Positions 1-10,508 of a stretch of DNA of 64,000 nucleotides are shown in pieces (the stretch's first letter is position 1; each line of letters starts with the position of its first letter). The translations under genes were made by a program, and so were the position numbers. Origin of the DNA: Aspidapion aeneum (lineage: Eukaryota; Arthropoda; Insecta; Coleoptera; Brentidae); assembly GCA_963576565.1 (NCBI GenBank), contig OY755038.1:12849756-12913755 (forward strand), written 5' to 3'. The notes beneath the pieces were generated by a model. That model saw only the letters and a list, made by a program, of their open reading frames with translations. It did not search any database and was not told the DNA's origin.

Positions 1-530
1 TAAACAAAATCCACCAAACGCAAACCAAATAAAAGGGGTAGATTTCAAAAATATGAGTTTATGTGAAAATATGGCGTGTGTGATATCAAACGAAAGGTAA
101 TTGACCCTGGAGTTAAAGAAAATACATTTTAGTTTATTTAAATAAAAAGGGTGGGGGTAGATTTCAAAAATTAGAGTATCAAACGAAAGGTAATTAAGTT
201 TGGAGTTAAATGAAATGAATTTCAGTATTTAGTTATATTAGCTCACATGTACACTGTAACTATAGTACCTAGTGTGAGCTTAGGTGCCCATACATTGGCA
301 GAGTATTTTATATACCTTCGCGTTTCAAATGATTTTGAAACTTTTTTATCGCGTCGTCTCTCTGTAACGACCAACGCGAAAAATTCAAAAACTGCTTGCC
401 CGATTTTAATGAAATTTAGTATCTGGGTTTGGTATTGGCTTTAGATGGTTCCGTTTAAAAGTCAATAAAATCCAGCGGACATAGCCGGAAAAAAAGGGTG
501 GGGGTAGATTTCAAAAATTAGAGTTCTGGT
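1..530 (-). repeat. mini-me/Helentron-like repeat fragments (two, head to tail)
   Basis: A copy in minus orientation ends near 309 with the family's characteristic end (GGCAGAGTATTT) next to the motif AGTGTGAGCTTAGG. From about 310 an internal piece of a second copy follows (CGTTTCAAATGATTTTGAAA, then the 'aaaaattagagt' segment near 530). The same consensus recurs at 1229, 1964, 3491, 17709, 38417, 40669 and 43165. No coding potential; short open frames here are repeat-derived. Confidence 0.7.
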
Positions 531-795
531 CAGAATATTACTTCTGTAAAATAAAAAATCTGTCTGACTTTTTCTTTACGTTTTGAATTAGTGAATAAAC
601 CCCATTTTTATTAGCTTTATTTCAATAAGGCGTGTATTTTTTTGATATCTTAATCATAAAACGCATATTATATAAACCATATTACCCAACAACTTGAGTC
701 AGTAGACTTAGGCTACTAGGTATATGATATAAACATAGAAAAAAGTCAGCCGTGAGTGCCAAGAAACGCGTGTGAAATTTTTAAGTATTAGAATA
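531..795. other. unassigned AT-rich sequence
   Basis: No gene, terminal repeat or recognisable family seen. It separates the mini-me-like fragments from the next transposon. Confidence 0.5.
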
Positions 796-1228
796 CAGGG
801 TGTCCCAGATAAAATCAACTACATGGTGATTTCGGAAACGGTAAGAGATACGAGTTTGTTTAAATGAGAATAAAGTTGCGCTTTTCTAAGCCCAATCAGG
901 TGCTGTATCAATATTAAAGATATCTACAGGGGTTACTAAAATATCAAGCAAAAACTAAAAATTGTGTTATTTAAAAAATTTAAATATCGCCGCCATCTTG
1001 CAAACAAATTTAATGAAATTTGGTAGTTTTGTATAAGCAACTACGGCCAATCGAATGACGTTAACAAATTTTTTCTAGGCCTTCTAGTTTTTTTGAAACT
1101 ATAGCCAACTTTGTTATTTCTTATGACAGCCATATTGGATTTATACTTCAATAGAGCATAAAAGGAGCTTTTTAACCGTTTATAATAAGACTATCTTTGG
1201 ATGACGGAAAATGTGAATTTATTAAAAA

Positions 1229-1956
1229 ATACTTTGCCAATATATGGGCCCCTAAGCTCACACTAAGTATTATAGTTATAGTGTATGTGTTAGCTAATAT
1301 AATTAAAAACTGAAATAAGTCTTCTTCAACTCCAGACTAAATTACCTTTCGTTTGGTACCACACAAGCCATGTTTTAAATTTAACTCAAATTTTTAAAAT
1401 CTACCCCCACCCTTAAAAAAAATCAAAAACTAAAATGTATTTTGTTTACCTCCGGACTTAATTACCTTTCGTTTGATATCACACATGCCATATTTTCACG
1501 TAAAGTCTAATTTTTGAAAACTACCCCCACTCTTTTAAAAAAAAAAACTAAAATGTATTTTGTTTCACTCCAGACTCAATTACCTTTCGTTTGATATCAC
1601 ACACGCAATATTTTCACGTAAACTCTAATTTTTAAATCTACCCCCACCCTTTTATTTGGCTTGTGTTCGGTGGATTCTGTTCATTTTTAAATGGGACCAT
1701 CGCTACCCAAGATCCAGCCTAGGTACCAAATTTCATTGAAATCGGGCAAGCGGTTTTTGAGTTATGCGCGTTGGTCGTTACAGACAGACAGACAGACATA
1801 CAGACAGACAGACAGACAGACGGCGCAACAAAAAAGTTTCAAAATCATCTGAAACGCAAAGATATATAAAAATTTTTGAAATCGGAGCAACTTTTTTTTT
1901 TCTCGAAAAAATTAGCCATAGCTCACACTACTATAGTATAGTATATGTGTGAGCTA
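1229..1956 (+). repeat. mini-me/Helentron-like element, plus copy
   Basis: Starts AATACTTTGCCAATATATGG, followed by a hairpin around AGCTCACAC/GTGTTAGCT. It then has three diverged sub-repeats containing CTTTCGTTTG and runs of C (ctacccccaccc), a (CAGA)n microsatellite at about 1783-1822, and a terminal hairpin AGCTCACAC...GTGTGAGCT. A (GTCT)n core between subterminal hairpins recalls the dipteran mini-me/DINE (Helentron-associated) architecture; the class is inferred. Confidence 0.6.
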
Positions 1957-1963
1957 ATAGTTT

Positions 1964-2707
1964 TAGCTCACACTACTACTATACTATAATAGTGTGAGCT
2001 ATGGTGATCCTAATTTTTTCGAAAAAAAAGTTGCTCCGATTTCAAAATTTTTTATATATCTTTGCGTTTCAGATGATTTTGAAACTTTTTCGTTGCGCCG
2101 TCTGTCTGTCTGTCTGTCTGTCTGTATGTCTGTCTGTCTGTATGTCTGTCTGTCACGACCAACGCGCATAACTCAAAAACGGCTTGCCCAATTTTAATGA
2201 AATTTGGTACCCAGGCTGGGTTTTGGGTCGAGATGGTCCCATTTAAAAATGAACAAAATCCACCGAACACAAGCCAAATAAAAGGGTGGGGGTAGATTTC
2301 AAAAATTAGAGTTTATGTAAAAATATAGCGTGTGTGATATCAAACGAGAGGTAATTGAGTGTGGAGTTAAACAAAATACATTTTAGTTTATTTAAAAAAA
2401 AAAGAGTGGGGGTAAATTTCAAAAATTAGTGTTTAAGTGGAAATATGGCGTGTGTGATATCAAACGAAAGGTAATTGAGTCTGGAGTTAAACAAAATACA
2501 TTTTAGTTTTTAAAAAAAGGGTGGGGTAGATTTGAAAAATTAGAGTTTAAGTCAAAACATGGCTTGTGTGGTAACAAACGAAAGGTAATTGAGTCTGGAG
2601 TTCAATAAAATATACTTCAGTTTTTAGTTATATTAGCTTTTACGTAGATACACTATAACTATAGTATCCAGTGTGAGCTTAGGTGCCCATAGATTGGCAG
2701 AGTATTT
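1964..2707 (-). repeat. mini-me/Helentron-like element, inverted copy
   Basis: Same family as 1229-1956 in the opposite orientation, only 7 bp away, so the pair forms a 1.48-kb inverted repeat joined tail to tail at the terminal hairpins. Contains a (GTCT)n tract at about 2100-2152. Ends GGCAGAGTATTT at 2707. Confidence 0.65.
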
Positions 2708-2847
2708 CACTTAGTTGGCTGTGGAACAAATGCCGTAGTTGTGTTTATTGTCATACTTACGTAACTGTCATTTATTTGATTTGTTGGAGTTTTAAAGTTT
2801 GTAAATTACTTAAGATTTTTTTTAACACATTATCAATCAATTTTAAC

Positions 2848-2961
2848 ATGGAAAGGTTTCCAAATTGGGAGAAACTAGATATGTATGAATGTTATATTTT
2901 GTGTAATAAGAATGCTGGAAGAGCTCGAGATATGTACTTTCAGCGATATCCAGAAAGATGA
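2848..2961 (+). pseudogene. DUF4817 transposase N-terminal fragment
   Basis: From ATG 2848 the frame reads 37 residues, including NWEKLDMYECYILC, NAGRARDMYF and QRYPER, then stops. This matches the N-terminal helix-turn-helix segment (DUF4817) of insect mariner-like transposases, where a helix ending in acidic residues and tyrosine is followed by N-x-R-x-A-x-x-x-Y and then a RYP-x-R turn. Everything downstream (the DDE catalytic region) is missing; about 190 bp after the stop the element reaches its right terminus. It is a dead remnant whose only role is to identify the surrounding element. Confidence 0.6.
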
Positions 2962-3147
2962 TAACCAGGTTTGTCAATCTTTAGTATACTTCAGAAATAT
3001 ATTTTAAAAACCCCTGTAGATATTTTTAATTTTGATACGGCATCTGATTGGGCTTAGAATAGCGCAAATTTTTTCTCATTTAGACAAAATCGTATCTCTT
3101 ACCGTTTCCGAAATCCGCATGTAGTTGCTTTTATTTGGGACACCCTG

Positions 3148-3490
3148 TATGGTTAAGGTGCATATTCATACATATTACATACAGCGAAAACAAGCGAACG
3201 AATGTATTCATTCCAATATTGTGTACAGGGTGTTCCAATTTCCATGTTTTTAAGAGGTTTCAGGCATTTTTAGAGATAGAAAATACTCTGCCAATTTATG
3301 AGCAACTAACCTCACACTATTAATGTCTAATGTAATTTTTACCCATTTTAGTCCGTGAAAATAACACCTTATTCGCCACCCGGGCACGCGTCCGATTGGA
3401 GATCCCCCCCCACCCCAGTGTAACACCACTGAACAAAAAAACGAATGTATTTTTTTATCTTCATTCACAGTTAGTTTTATTATTGTAACA
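3148..3490. other. repeat debris between elements
   Basis: Contains an isolated transposon terminus (TACAGGGTGTTCCAATTTCC near 3229) and a 40-bp piece of a mini-me-like left end (near 3284, AAAATACTCTGCC). No gene. Confidence 0.45.
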
Positions 3491-3857
3491 GAACTCTAAT
3501 TTTTGAAATCTACCCCCACCCTTTTTTTCAGCTTATTTCCGATTATGTATGATTTTATTTATTTTTAAATGGGACCATCTAGAGCCAAAACCCAACCTAG
3601 GCATCAAATTTCATTAAAATCGGACAAGTAGTTTTTGAGATATGCGCGTTGGTCGTTACAGACAAACATAGAGACAGACACACACACACACACACACGCA
3701 CACACACACAGACAGACAGACATACCGACAGACAGACATACATACAGACAGACAGAGCGACAAAAGAGTTTTAAAATCATCTGAAACGATATAAAAATTT
3801 TTTTGAAATCGAAGCCGCTTTTTTTTATTTTTGTAACGATCACCATAGCTCACACTA
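3491..3857 (+). repeat. mini-me-like element, 3' half, with (CA)n/(CAGA)n tract
   Basis: Begins inside the family consensus ('ctaatttttgaaatctaccc') and runs to CACCATAGCTCACACTAG. The microsatellite core at about 3659-3756 is a compound (CA)n plus (CAGA)n, unlike the pure CAGA of other copies. Confidence 0.65.
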
Positions 3858-3863
3858 GAATAG

Positions 3864-4170
3864 TTATACGAGGTGTTTTTCCTTGACGTGTTCTAATATT
3901 TCAAAAAGGGTTCCTTTTAACGATTTTTTCACTTTCGGAAACAGGTTGAAGTCGCAAGTGGCCAAGTCTGGTGAATATGGTGGGTGATTAAAGACGGGGA
4001 TCTTCTTATTAGCTAAAAACTGTTTAATGGGCATTGTGGGCCGGTGCTTGTCCTGGTAGAGCAGCCACGCGTTGTTCTTCCACAAATCTTGACGTTTTTT
4101 CCTTACACGTTCCTTTAGCTACATAAATACTTCCAAATATAAATTTTGGTTCACTGTTTGATCATCTTTA
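3864..4170 (-). pseudogene. mariner transposase, C-terminal fragment
   Basis: The minus strand encodes IKQFLANKKIPVFNHPPYSP followed by DLATCDFNLFPKVK, which is the mariner catalytic tail. PPYSPDLxxCDF contains the last aspartate of the DD34D triad, and LFPKxKxxLKG follows. Upstream (rightward, to about 4170) the family's block with RK-rich and LWKN motifs and the HDNAPAH region is recognisable only by changing frames; the HDN motif itself has decayed to YQDKHRP. Non-functional: no N-terminal HTH and frameshifted. Confidence 0.75.
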
Positions 4171-4503
4171 ACTTTTTCACGAAAAAGCTTTTATGCCACA
4201 TAAAAATCATTGCACAAGACATACACTGCTTTCCGTATACATCTCTTAGCATTTGAAAGTATTCAGTAGTCGTTTTACTTTAAACTAATACGTTGCTTTT
4301 TTCGTTTGTCATAATTCCGGCAAATGAGCTATGCACGATCCGCTTCTAACCACTGCGTAAGGCAAAGTAGTAGAGGAAAGGCGACAAGATTGCGCGCGGT
4401 AGGAGAACGCACATCAAGGTGAATAACTCCAACCGCCCGAAGCGTGGAGATTTAAAATCTGTTAGTACGGGGGCCAGTCTTAAAATTTAATCGTCACACC
4501 TCG
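3869..4503 (-). mobile_element. mariner element relic with internal deletion
   Basis: Short terminal inverted repeats CGAGGTGT/ACACCTCG flanked by TA on both sides. The only coding remnant, on the minus strand at about 3880-4170, is a mariner transposase C-terminal part. At 635 bp it is half the usual 1.3 kb, so it is a deleted copy. Confidence 0.7.
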
Positions 4504-4512
4504 TAGATACGT

Positions 4513-4519
4513 GTGAACT

Positions 4520-4526
<7 letters not shown>
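4513..4526. repeat. LINE target-site duplication, left
   Basis: GTGAACTAAAATTA, identical to 5958-5971 on the other side of the LINE. Confidence 0.8.

Positions 4527-4563
<37 letters not shown>
4527..4563. repeat. (AT)n microsatellite, the LINE 3' tail
   Basis: About 18 AT dinucleotides directly after the LINE 3' untranslated end (minus strand). Its position between the coding end and the target duplication indicates it is the element's own tail. Confidence 0.75.
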
Positions 4564-4567
<4 letters not shown>

Positions 4568-4572
4568 CGGTT

Positions 4573-5957
4573 TCACAACGTTCTACGTCTTCCGATACCC
4601 AATCTCCACTCGTTTCTGTTTGCCCATAATTCATCATCTAGGTCTCTTATTCTTATTTCACTATCTATTCCTTCTCTCCAGCTTCTCCTCGGCCTTCCTC
4701 GTTTTCTTCGGCCAGTTGGTTTCCATTGTAATATTTGTTTAGGTAGTCTTCCATCATCCATTCTTTGTACATGTCCGTACCACACCAGTTGTTTTGTTCT
4801 TATATCATCCACTAGAGTACGTTCACCCACTGTCATAATTTCTCTTATTCTTTGATTGGTAACTCTTTCTCTTTTTGATTTCCCTGCTGCTCTTCTCCAA
4901 TAGTCCATCTCCGTAGTTCTATCTTTGATTGGCCATACTTCTGAGCCGTATGTAATAATACTTTTTACAATGGTGTTATATATAAGCTTTTTGTTATGTT
5001 TTGATATACTTTGGTCCCAAATTATTCCATTTAATAAAGTTATTGCTTTTCTTCCTTGTACGTTTCTATCTTTTATAGCTTTGTCTAGTGTTCCGTCAGC
5101 TGTAATTTTTAGACCCAAGTATTTATACTCATCACAGGACTGAATTTGCTGCCCAGTATTTAAGATTAGATCCTGTTTCGTTCCACCAATACACATATAC
5201 TCTGTCTTATTGATATTAACCTGTAGTCCCCACTTATTGTACTCTTCTATTAGTTTTCGTGTCATATATTCGAGGTCGTCATGATCCTGAGCCACCACTA
5301 TCTGATCATCGGCGAAACATAAAGTATACAAGGTGGTTTCATTCAACGGAATTCCCATGTTTTACATACAGCAACCTTGTTTAAGACCTTTATTTACTTG
5401 AAAGCCTTTGGTTAGTTTTGCTTTTATTTTAACTTTTGCCTTACTATTGCGGTATAACTCTTTGATGGCCTTAATTAGTTGTACGCTTATGTTTGTCTTT
5501 TCCAACGCTTTCCAAAGTAGATTTAGTGTTATACTATCATATGCCTTCTGCAAATCTACGTAAAGCAGATGGAGCTCTTCTCCGTATGCCATTTTCTTTT
5601 CAATAACTTGGGTTATACAAAAGAGATGATCTGAAGTCGATCTACCCGCCCTGAAACCAGCTTGTTCTTCTGCCTCCATATCTTTATATTCGCTCTCCAC
5701 TTTATTTCTTATTATTTTGCCATATATTCTGCTTAGCGTACTAGTTACAGATATACCTCTATAATTGTCACATATATATCTTTCCTTCCTTTTTTGTGTA
5801 TTGTGGATATATATGACGTTTTCCACTCAGTTGGTACTACAGCTCCATTTAAATATCTTTGGAAAAGATTCCGTAATCTCCAAAACAATTCTTCAGTGCC
5901 ACATTTAATAAGTTCAGCTGGGATATTTCCGGGTCCGGCAGATTTACCGCTTTTTAA
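4573..5957 (-). pseudogene. LINE reverse transcriptase, C-terminal two thirds
   Basis: Minus-strand frames read in order from 5957 to 4573. First come GKSAGPGNIPAELIKCG and NLFQRYLNGAVVPTEWK. Then, from 5826, come YRGISVTSTLSRIYGKII, the block QAGFRAGRSTSDHLF, LHLLYVDLQKAYDSI and KGLKQGC. From 5358 come LCFADDQIVVAQD (the catalytic FADD box), KTEYMCIGG and the C-terminal WYGHVQRMDD with a Gly/Arg-rich GRRKRGRPRRSWR tail. This order is typical of insect 'endonuclease-reverse transcriptase' LINEs. Roughly 25 residues between KQGC and the FADD part are deleted, with a stop at 5359-5361. The endonuclease domain is absent through 5' truncation. Not functional. Confidence 0.85.
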
Positions 5958-5971
5958 GTGAACTAAAATTA
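5958..5971. repeat. LINE target-site duplication, right
   Basis: GTGAACTAAAATTA, second copy of the 14-bp duplication. Confidence 0.8.
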
Positions 5972-6044
5972 ACCATTACTTAAACTAAGCAACCAATCAA
6001 AAACCACATCTTAAAATAGCAACTCGTGTTAAGCCTTTGTATGT

Positions 6045-6840
6045 AGGGTTTTTTAAAAGTCTGCATTTTGGGAGGGGGTGGGCAATAACTTTTTTATTTA
6101 TTAAAATTTCATTTTTGTGTAAATTGTTTTTTTTTAAAAAAAATTTTTATTAAAATTTTAACTGTTAAATAAAATTTTTCATTTTCAATTTTCGAGATTT
6201 TACATAAAGTTCGTATTTTTCGTATGGAACGACCCTCTATTTGATTTTTAAAATCAGTCAAGTTCTGTCTGTGTATAAAATGAAACTGAATATAATTTTT
6301 TTTAAAATTTGTTTCATGTTTTTTTTAGTTTTTAGTTTGATAATTTTACAATATTTTCAGTGGCGCACCCAGGAATATGTCTTGGGGGGGGGGTTGGCCG
6401 AAGCCTCATGATGTTAAGCTATTTTTTGTGTTTTTTTATGAAATGTGTTGAAATAATGTAAAAAAATCTAAGCCCCCCCCCCCTGGATGCGACCATGATA
6501 TTTTAAACCCAGCTAACATATTAAAAAATAAAATAAAAATAAATATTAGAAGAAATGGAAAAAAATAAAAACGTCATTCCAGAAAAAAAAAATAATTTTA
6601 TGTAATATCTCAATAACTAAAAGTGATCGATAAAAAGCAATTTACACCAAAATGAAATTTTCATAAATAAAAAAGTTAGAGGCCACCTTCCACAATGCAG
6701 ACTTTCAAAAACTACAGTAGCTTATTAAGATGTGATTTTCACACTTCATCATCTCGTGAAAATCGAGACTCGAAAGTGGGAGTCAGTTTTTTTCCATTTC
6801 TCTTAGAAATACCAAAAAACATCAAATTTGGGACACCCTG
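6045..6840. mobile_element. diverged foldback transposon with CAGGGTGTCCC-type end
   Basis: The right end reads TTTGGGACACCCTG followed by TA. Sequence inside both sides (AAAAGTCTGCATTTTG near 6056 and its complement near 6700) corresponds to the arms of the elements at 29497-33213 and 37047-38317. The left terminus is lost. A hAT-type MITE at 6358 interrupts it. Confidence 0.5.
6358..6497. mobile_element. hAT-like MITE
   Basis: Ends are CAGTGGCGCACCCAGG and CCTGGATGCGACCATG, with G and C runs just inside. Flanks share ATATTTT. Same family as 50341-50825, 54542-54818 and 57480-57771, of which two have clear 8-bp target duplications. Confidence 0.55.
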
Positions 6841-6906
6841 TAGGTTTAAACAAATTTGTTCGCATTCGTGGTAATTCGTGTGCATTTTTTGGCCTTTGTC
6901 AGCCGT

Positions 6907-8481
6907 ATGAATAAGCACCTTAACAAAAACTATAATCAGATCTTAGCAATGAATGGAACAAAAACAAGCTACTCTAACGTAGCTCCCACAGTCAAACTAT
7001 TCATTAATGGAGAATTCGTGGATTCCAAAACCAAGGAATGGTTTGATATTCACGACCCGACCACCAACAATTTGCTAACTAGAGTACCTATGAGCACGAA
7101 AAAAGAACTGAACGCCGCAGTTGAATCATGCAAGAAAGCTTACGAATCCTGGAAAAACACGTCAGTTTTGACCAGACAAAAACTCATGTTTAAATTGCAA
7201 GCCGTCCTACACAGAGATTTAAAAAAACTCGCGGCTTATATCACTTTAGAAGAAGGCAAAACCATAGCAGACGCAGAAGCTGATGTGTTCAGAGGAATCC
7301 AAGTTGTTGAACACGCGGGTGCAGCTGGAACATTGCTTCTAGGAGAATCCCTTCAGAGCATCGATAAAGACATGGATATTATGTCTTACAAAGTTTCTCT
7401 AGGTGTTACCGCAGGTATTTGTTCGTTTAATTTCCCAGCGATGATACCTTTATTTATGATCCCTTTGGCACTCGTTGCGGGCAACACTATGGTGCTTAAA
7501 CCTTCAGAAAAAGCAGCCGGGACAAGTGTATTACTCGCCGAAATCTTACAAGAAGTAGGCTTTCCCCCTGGGGTGATAAACATAATTCACGGTGAACGCG
7601 ACGTTGTCAACTTGATCTGCGAGCACCCAGACGTCAAAGCAATTAGCTTTATAGGCGGCGACGAAGCGGGCAAAAACGTCTACGAAAGAGGAGCAAAACA
7701 CGGCAAACGCGTACAAGCTAACTTGTCAGGTAAGAATATGAGTATTGTATTGCCAGATGCTGATAAAAACGCAACTTTAGATGCCATTGTTGGAGCGGCT
7801 TATGGTGGAGAAGGGCAACGCTGTATGTCTTTGACTGTAGCCATCCTAGTCGGCGAAAGTAAAAACTGGATTCCAGAATTAGTAGCGAAAGCAAAACAGT
7901 TAAAGGTTAACGCAGGGCAAGAACCTGGAACTGATTTCGGACCTGTGATTTCTTCCGAAAGAAAACAGAAAATTTACAACATCATAGAAACAAGCTTAAA
8001 ACAGGGAGCAAAATGTGTTTTAGATGGCCGAAATATCAAAATAGAAAAATACCCCAACGGAAACTTTATCGGGCCAACAATTATAGCAAATGTCCAAACC
8101 AACCACGAGTGTTACAAAGAAGAACTATTCGGCCCGGTATTATCCGTGATGACAGCTGATACATTAGAAGATGCCCTCGAAATTGTCAACACCAACCCAT
8201 ATGGCAACGGTGCCAGCATTTTCACAACCAGCGGTAGCCATGCGCGTCAGTTCACCTTAGAAGTGGATCACGGGCATGTGGGAATCAACGTAGCCCTTCC
8301 AGTTCCGTTGCCCATGTTTAGCTTCACGGGTTCGAAGGGTAGTTTCCGCGGGGATCTTCATATTTCTGGAAAACAAGGGTTGGACTTCTATACAGAAATC
8401 AAGACCATCACTACGTTCTGGAGAAAAGGAGCGGAACCCGTCAGCTCTGGATCTTTGGTTAGCTTTCCTCTACAAATGTAG
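6907..8481 (+). CDS. ALDH6A1: methylmalonate-semialdehyde dehydrogenase, intronless full-length copy
   Basis: A 524-residue protein from ATG 6907 (the frame is open 51 nt further upstream, but only from a TTG). The family acts in mitochondria, oxidatively decarboxylating malonate and methylmalonate semialdehydes to acetyl-CoA and propionyl-CoA in valine and pyrimidine breakdown. Visible landmarks: [13 protein letters not shown] start of the mature domain; Rossmann segment with [20 protein letters not shown] and MVLKPSE; catalytic cysteine in [20 protein letters not shown]; and the C-terminal [19 protein letters not shown] that typifies this CoA-dependent branch. About 35 residues precede the conserved core and could be a mitochondrial presequence. 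Animal genes for this enzyme are normally interrupted, so the absence of introns suggests a retrocopy, although no poly-A tail or target duplication is visible. All motifs are intact, so it may be functional. A recombinase element lies about 100 bp after the stop. Confidence 0.85.
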   Translation: MNKHLNKNYNQILAMNGTKTSYSNVAPTVKLFINGEFVDSKTKEWFDIHDPTTNNLLTRVPMSTKKELNAAVESCKKAYESWKNTSVLTRQKLMFKLQAVLHRDLKKLAAYITLEEGKTIADAEADVFRGIQVVEHAGAAGTLLLGESLQSIDKDMDIMSYKVSLGVTAGICSFNFPAMIPLFMIPLALVAGNTMVLKPSEKAAGTSVLLAEILQEVGFPPGVINIIHGERDVVNLICEHPDVKAISFIGGDEAGKNVYERGAKHGKRVQANLSGKNMSIVLPDADKNATLDAIVGAAYGGEGQRCMSLTVAILVGESKNWIPELVAKAKQLKVNAGQEPGTDFGPVISSERKQKIYNIIETSLKQGAKCVLDGRNIKIEKYPNGNFIGPTIIANVQTNHECYKEELFGPVLSVMTADTLEDALEIVNTNPYGNGASIFTTSGSHARQFTLEVDHGHVGINVALPVPLPMFSFTGSKGSFRGDLHISGKQGLDFYTEIKTITTFWRKGAEPVSSGSLVSFPLQM

Positions 8482-8580
8482 ATAACATATTTTTACCTTT
8501 TCACACTAACTTCCGATAGAAAACAGTTAAATTGCAATCTAACAGAAACAAGCTTTACCGAAAAAACATTTTTTGCAATT

Positions 8581-8690
8581 CAGGGACTAAAAACGCATTT
8601 TAGTCCCTCATTTTAGGGACTAAAATAGTACTTTTTATCCCGGGGACTAAAATATTTTACTCCCGGGGACTAAAATATTTTAGTCCCTGG
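8581..8690. repeat. cluster of GGGACTAAA inverted repeats
   Basis: Five or more alternating GGGACTAAA and TTTAGTCCC motifs plus TTTTTATCCC within 110 bp. The last two also occur, inverted, in the hairpin at 10373-10508 at the other end of the recombinase element. Duplicated at 11970-12079. Confidence 0.7.
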
Positions 8691-9010
8691 ACCCGAATTC
8701 ATGGTTTTTTCAAATTTTGTATTTTTGTATTTGGGAGCATCTACAAATAGGCCTATACACTATCAAAATAAACTACCTAGCCTAATCTATACATTCCTAC
8801 GTTATTTGACATTATTATTGTTTGTTATATTGATATTCAAAATAGCGCCGCTACAGCCAACTAAATGAATCAATGATCGTGGATCTGAATCGATTTCGCT
8901 TCGCTGTTGGTTGAGGTTGATGTTTTGCAGTGGAGATCCGAAAATTGCTGGTTCGGTGTGATCAGTGCTGCTGTCTTCGTTGATTGTGGGTTCTGGAAAA
9001 TTGCATACTG

Positions 9011-10098
9011 TTACGGTACGTGATTGGCCTTGGCTTTTATGACTCTTGACATCTGTCTCAAGTTTTGACTGAATATTTTATCCGCCACATTTTTTTTGTT
9101 TTCGATTGATTGCTCAACATACCCTTCAGCAACGGTAGCACTTTTCCAACCACCGTGTCTTTTGAGCTGGTCAATATTCGCTCCAGAATCTGCTAAAAGG
9201 GAAGCAGAGGTACGCCTGAAGCAGTGTCCTGTGTATGAAACGGCCTCTGGCAGGTTCAGGAAGGCAGCTATTTTTCGCGGGAAAAGCCCAAAAGTATTCT
9301 TTCCAACAGGTTGTGATAAACATTTGCCGTCTTTATAGCCAATGAAATATCTCGATATTGTCAAATTTGTTGGTCTCAGAGCCATGTAGGATTTACAGAT
9401 TTTCACTACGTCTGTAGCGTTGCTTTCTTTGGAGTTCTTCACTATGAAGCATCGGTCAGTTTAATTTTTCGTGTTGCGAACTGTGACAAGATGAAAATCT
9501 TGGACTTGAACATCTTCATTCTGTAGCTGGCACAGTTCAACACCCCTGCATGCACCGGCAACTCCCATTATCAACGCCACCTGGAAAAAAAACATTTTTC
9601 AGTTACTAAGTAGCAATACAATTTTTTGTACAAACTACGTAACCTGATAGCAACAAATGATATTTCGAATCAGTGACGTTAACATGGTTCAAAATAATGT
9701 AAAAACAGTTCACTTTACCTTGATCATCAAATATTCTTGATTTGGTGCTTCCTGATATGATCCATGTCCAGTATTCGAGACTTCTTTGGGCGGTAGCCAT
9801 CCCCATTTCTTTTCAAAAATGCCTTCAATTTTGAATATTTTCCAATGTCCAAACTTTTTTCAACGATCAGCTTTGATTTAATCATTGAATAATGTGACCA
9901 AACCGTTGAAGCCTTCAAATTTTTCGCATGATGGAAGAAATATGCAAGAAGTACCTTCTCCTGTATAACATCAGCAACATCCTTAGCTTGACACCAATCC
10001 AGGAAATGTTTGTATTGTTTTTCATATATTTTCTCCGATTTAGCGGGCAGCAGTGCCTTCACTGCCTCTGCGGCAGCTGTATCAATATCAATATCCAT
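9011..10098 (-). pseudogene. tyrosine recombinase (site-specific integrase), copy 1, inactivated
   Basis: Nearly identical to the copy at 12403-13490 but broken. Exon 1 (10098 down to about 9721) encodes the N-terminal SAM-like core-binding domain and keeps the ancestral frame through LKAFLKRNGDGYRPKKSRIL, but a shared 1-nt shift then sends it to a stop before the splice donor. Exon 2 (about 9583-9011) has a nonsense codon: TAA replaces the CAA of NTKNQTD, near 9464. A 3-nt deletion lies upstream. The catalytic H-x-x-R (HCFRRT), KRHGGWKS and tyrosine (AEGYVEQ) motifs survive in the C-terminal 143 residues. The start ATG is at 10098-10096. Confidence 0.7.
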
Positions 10099-10279
10099 TT
10101 TTTTTACTTTTGGGAACGCACTAGCAAATCGCAGAAATCTCCACGGCGTTGTTTGTATTTTAACAGTTATTTTATGGTACCTTGACAACACCCTGACAAC
10201 CAAGTATTATCCAAGGCTATCTAAGAAATATCAACTGACTTAACGTCAGAGAATGAATGGTACTTTATTGGTTGTCACA

Positions 10280-10286
10280 TTTTATA
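10280..10286 (-). promoter_or_regulatory. TATA box of recombinase copy 1
   Basis: On the minus strand CCTATAAAATG lies about 180 nt upstream of the recombinase ATG, between two CCAAT motifs (ATTGGCC and AACCAATAAAG). The arrangement is a plausible polymerase II core promoter. It is conserved in the second copy near 13672. Confidence 0.45.
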
Positions 10287-10372
10287 GGCCAATCAATAGT
10301 GTAGTGGAAATGACTTTCTTTTCGAAAAATTTAATTAAAAATTTGAATGAAACTATGGCCAGAATTGCAAAA

Positions 10373-10508
10373 AATAGTATATATACCACTTGACTAAAGT
10401 GTCTTTTTATCCCTCAGCGAATTGTAGCCCTCCCTGCGGTCCGGCTACAAACATTTCGCCTCGGGATAAAAAGTATCACTTTAGTCCCTGGGTATATAAT
10501 GTACTATT
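10373..10508. repeat. 136-bp hairpin (palindromic MITE or element terminus)
   Basis: AATAGTATATATACC...ACTAAAGTG..TTTTTATCCC pairs with GGGATAAAAAGTATCACTTTAGT...GGTATATAATGTACTATT around a GC-rich loop (TGTAGCC/GGCTACA). Repeated at 13765-13900. Confidence 0.65.

Larger units (their letters stand above)
796..3147 (+). mobile_element. DUF4817-type DNA transposon relic, TA-flanked, interrupted
   Basis: Both ends carry the inverted terminus CAGGGTGTCCCA, continuing as matching arms on both sides (CAACTACATG and TTTCGGAAACGG), and both are flanked by TA. A short transposase N-terminus lies at 2848-2961, read left to right. Two mini-me-like repeats in opposite orientation (1229-2707) interrupt the element. 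Most of the coding region is gone. The TA target and CAGGGTG ends fit the Tc1/mariner-like group. Confidence 0.65.
4527..5957 (-). mobile_element. 5'-truncated LINE (non-LTR retrotransposon)
   Basis: A minus-strand element flanked by a perfect 14-bp target duplication (4513-4526 and 5958-5971). Its 3' end, at the left, is a (TA)n tail, and its 5' end is truncated inside the reverse transcriptase. These are the hallmarks of target-primed reverse transcription. Coding remnants are described separately. Confidence 0.85.
8581..10508 (-). mobile_element. tyrosine-recombinase element, copy 1
   Basis: Extends from the CAGGGACTAAA palindrome cluster at 8581 to the hairpin ending at 10508 and carries a spliced tyrosine recombinase gene on the minus strand. 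The third dehydrogenase copy (14168-15560) is followed directly by sequence homologous to that beyond 10508 (TGTTTTAAAATTGT and GGATAAAAAG/GGGTAAAAAG motifs) with no recombinase. The element therefore looks like an insertion into the dehydrogenase 3' flank. Exact ends and any target duplication are uncertain. Crypton-like is the nearest known class, but Cryptons lack terminal inverted repeats. Confidence 0.55.

Noticed and set aside
2683..2847. Upstream extension of the open frame before ATG 2848
   Set aside because: The first ~55 residues come from the mini-me-like end and noncoding transposon sequence and resemble no protein; only 2848-2961 matches a transposase.
7386..7583. Minus-strand frame opposite the dehydrogenase (also at 14604-14801)
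   Set aside because: Antisense shadow of a conserved coding region; no independent support.
9096..9338. Plus-strand frames opposite the recombinase exons (also near 9928, 10010, 12488, 13320, 13402)
   Set aside because: They are duplicated simply because the recombinase is; the minus-strand frames carry the recognisable motifs.
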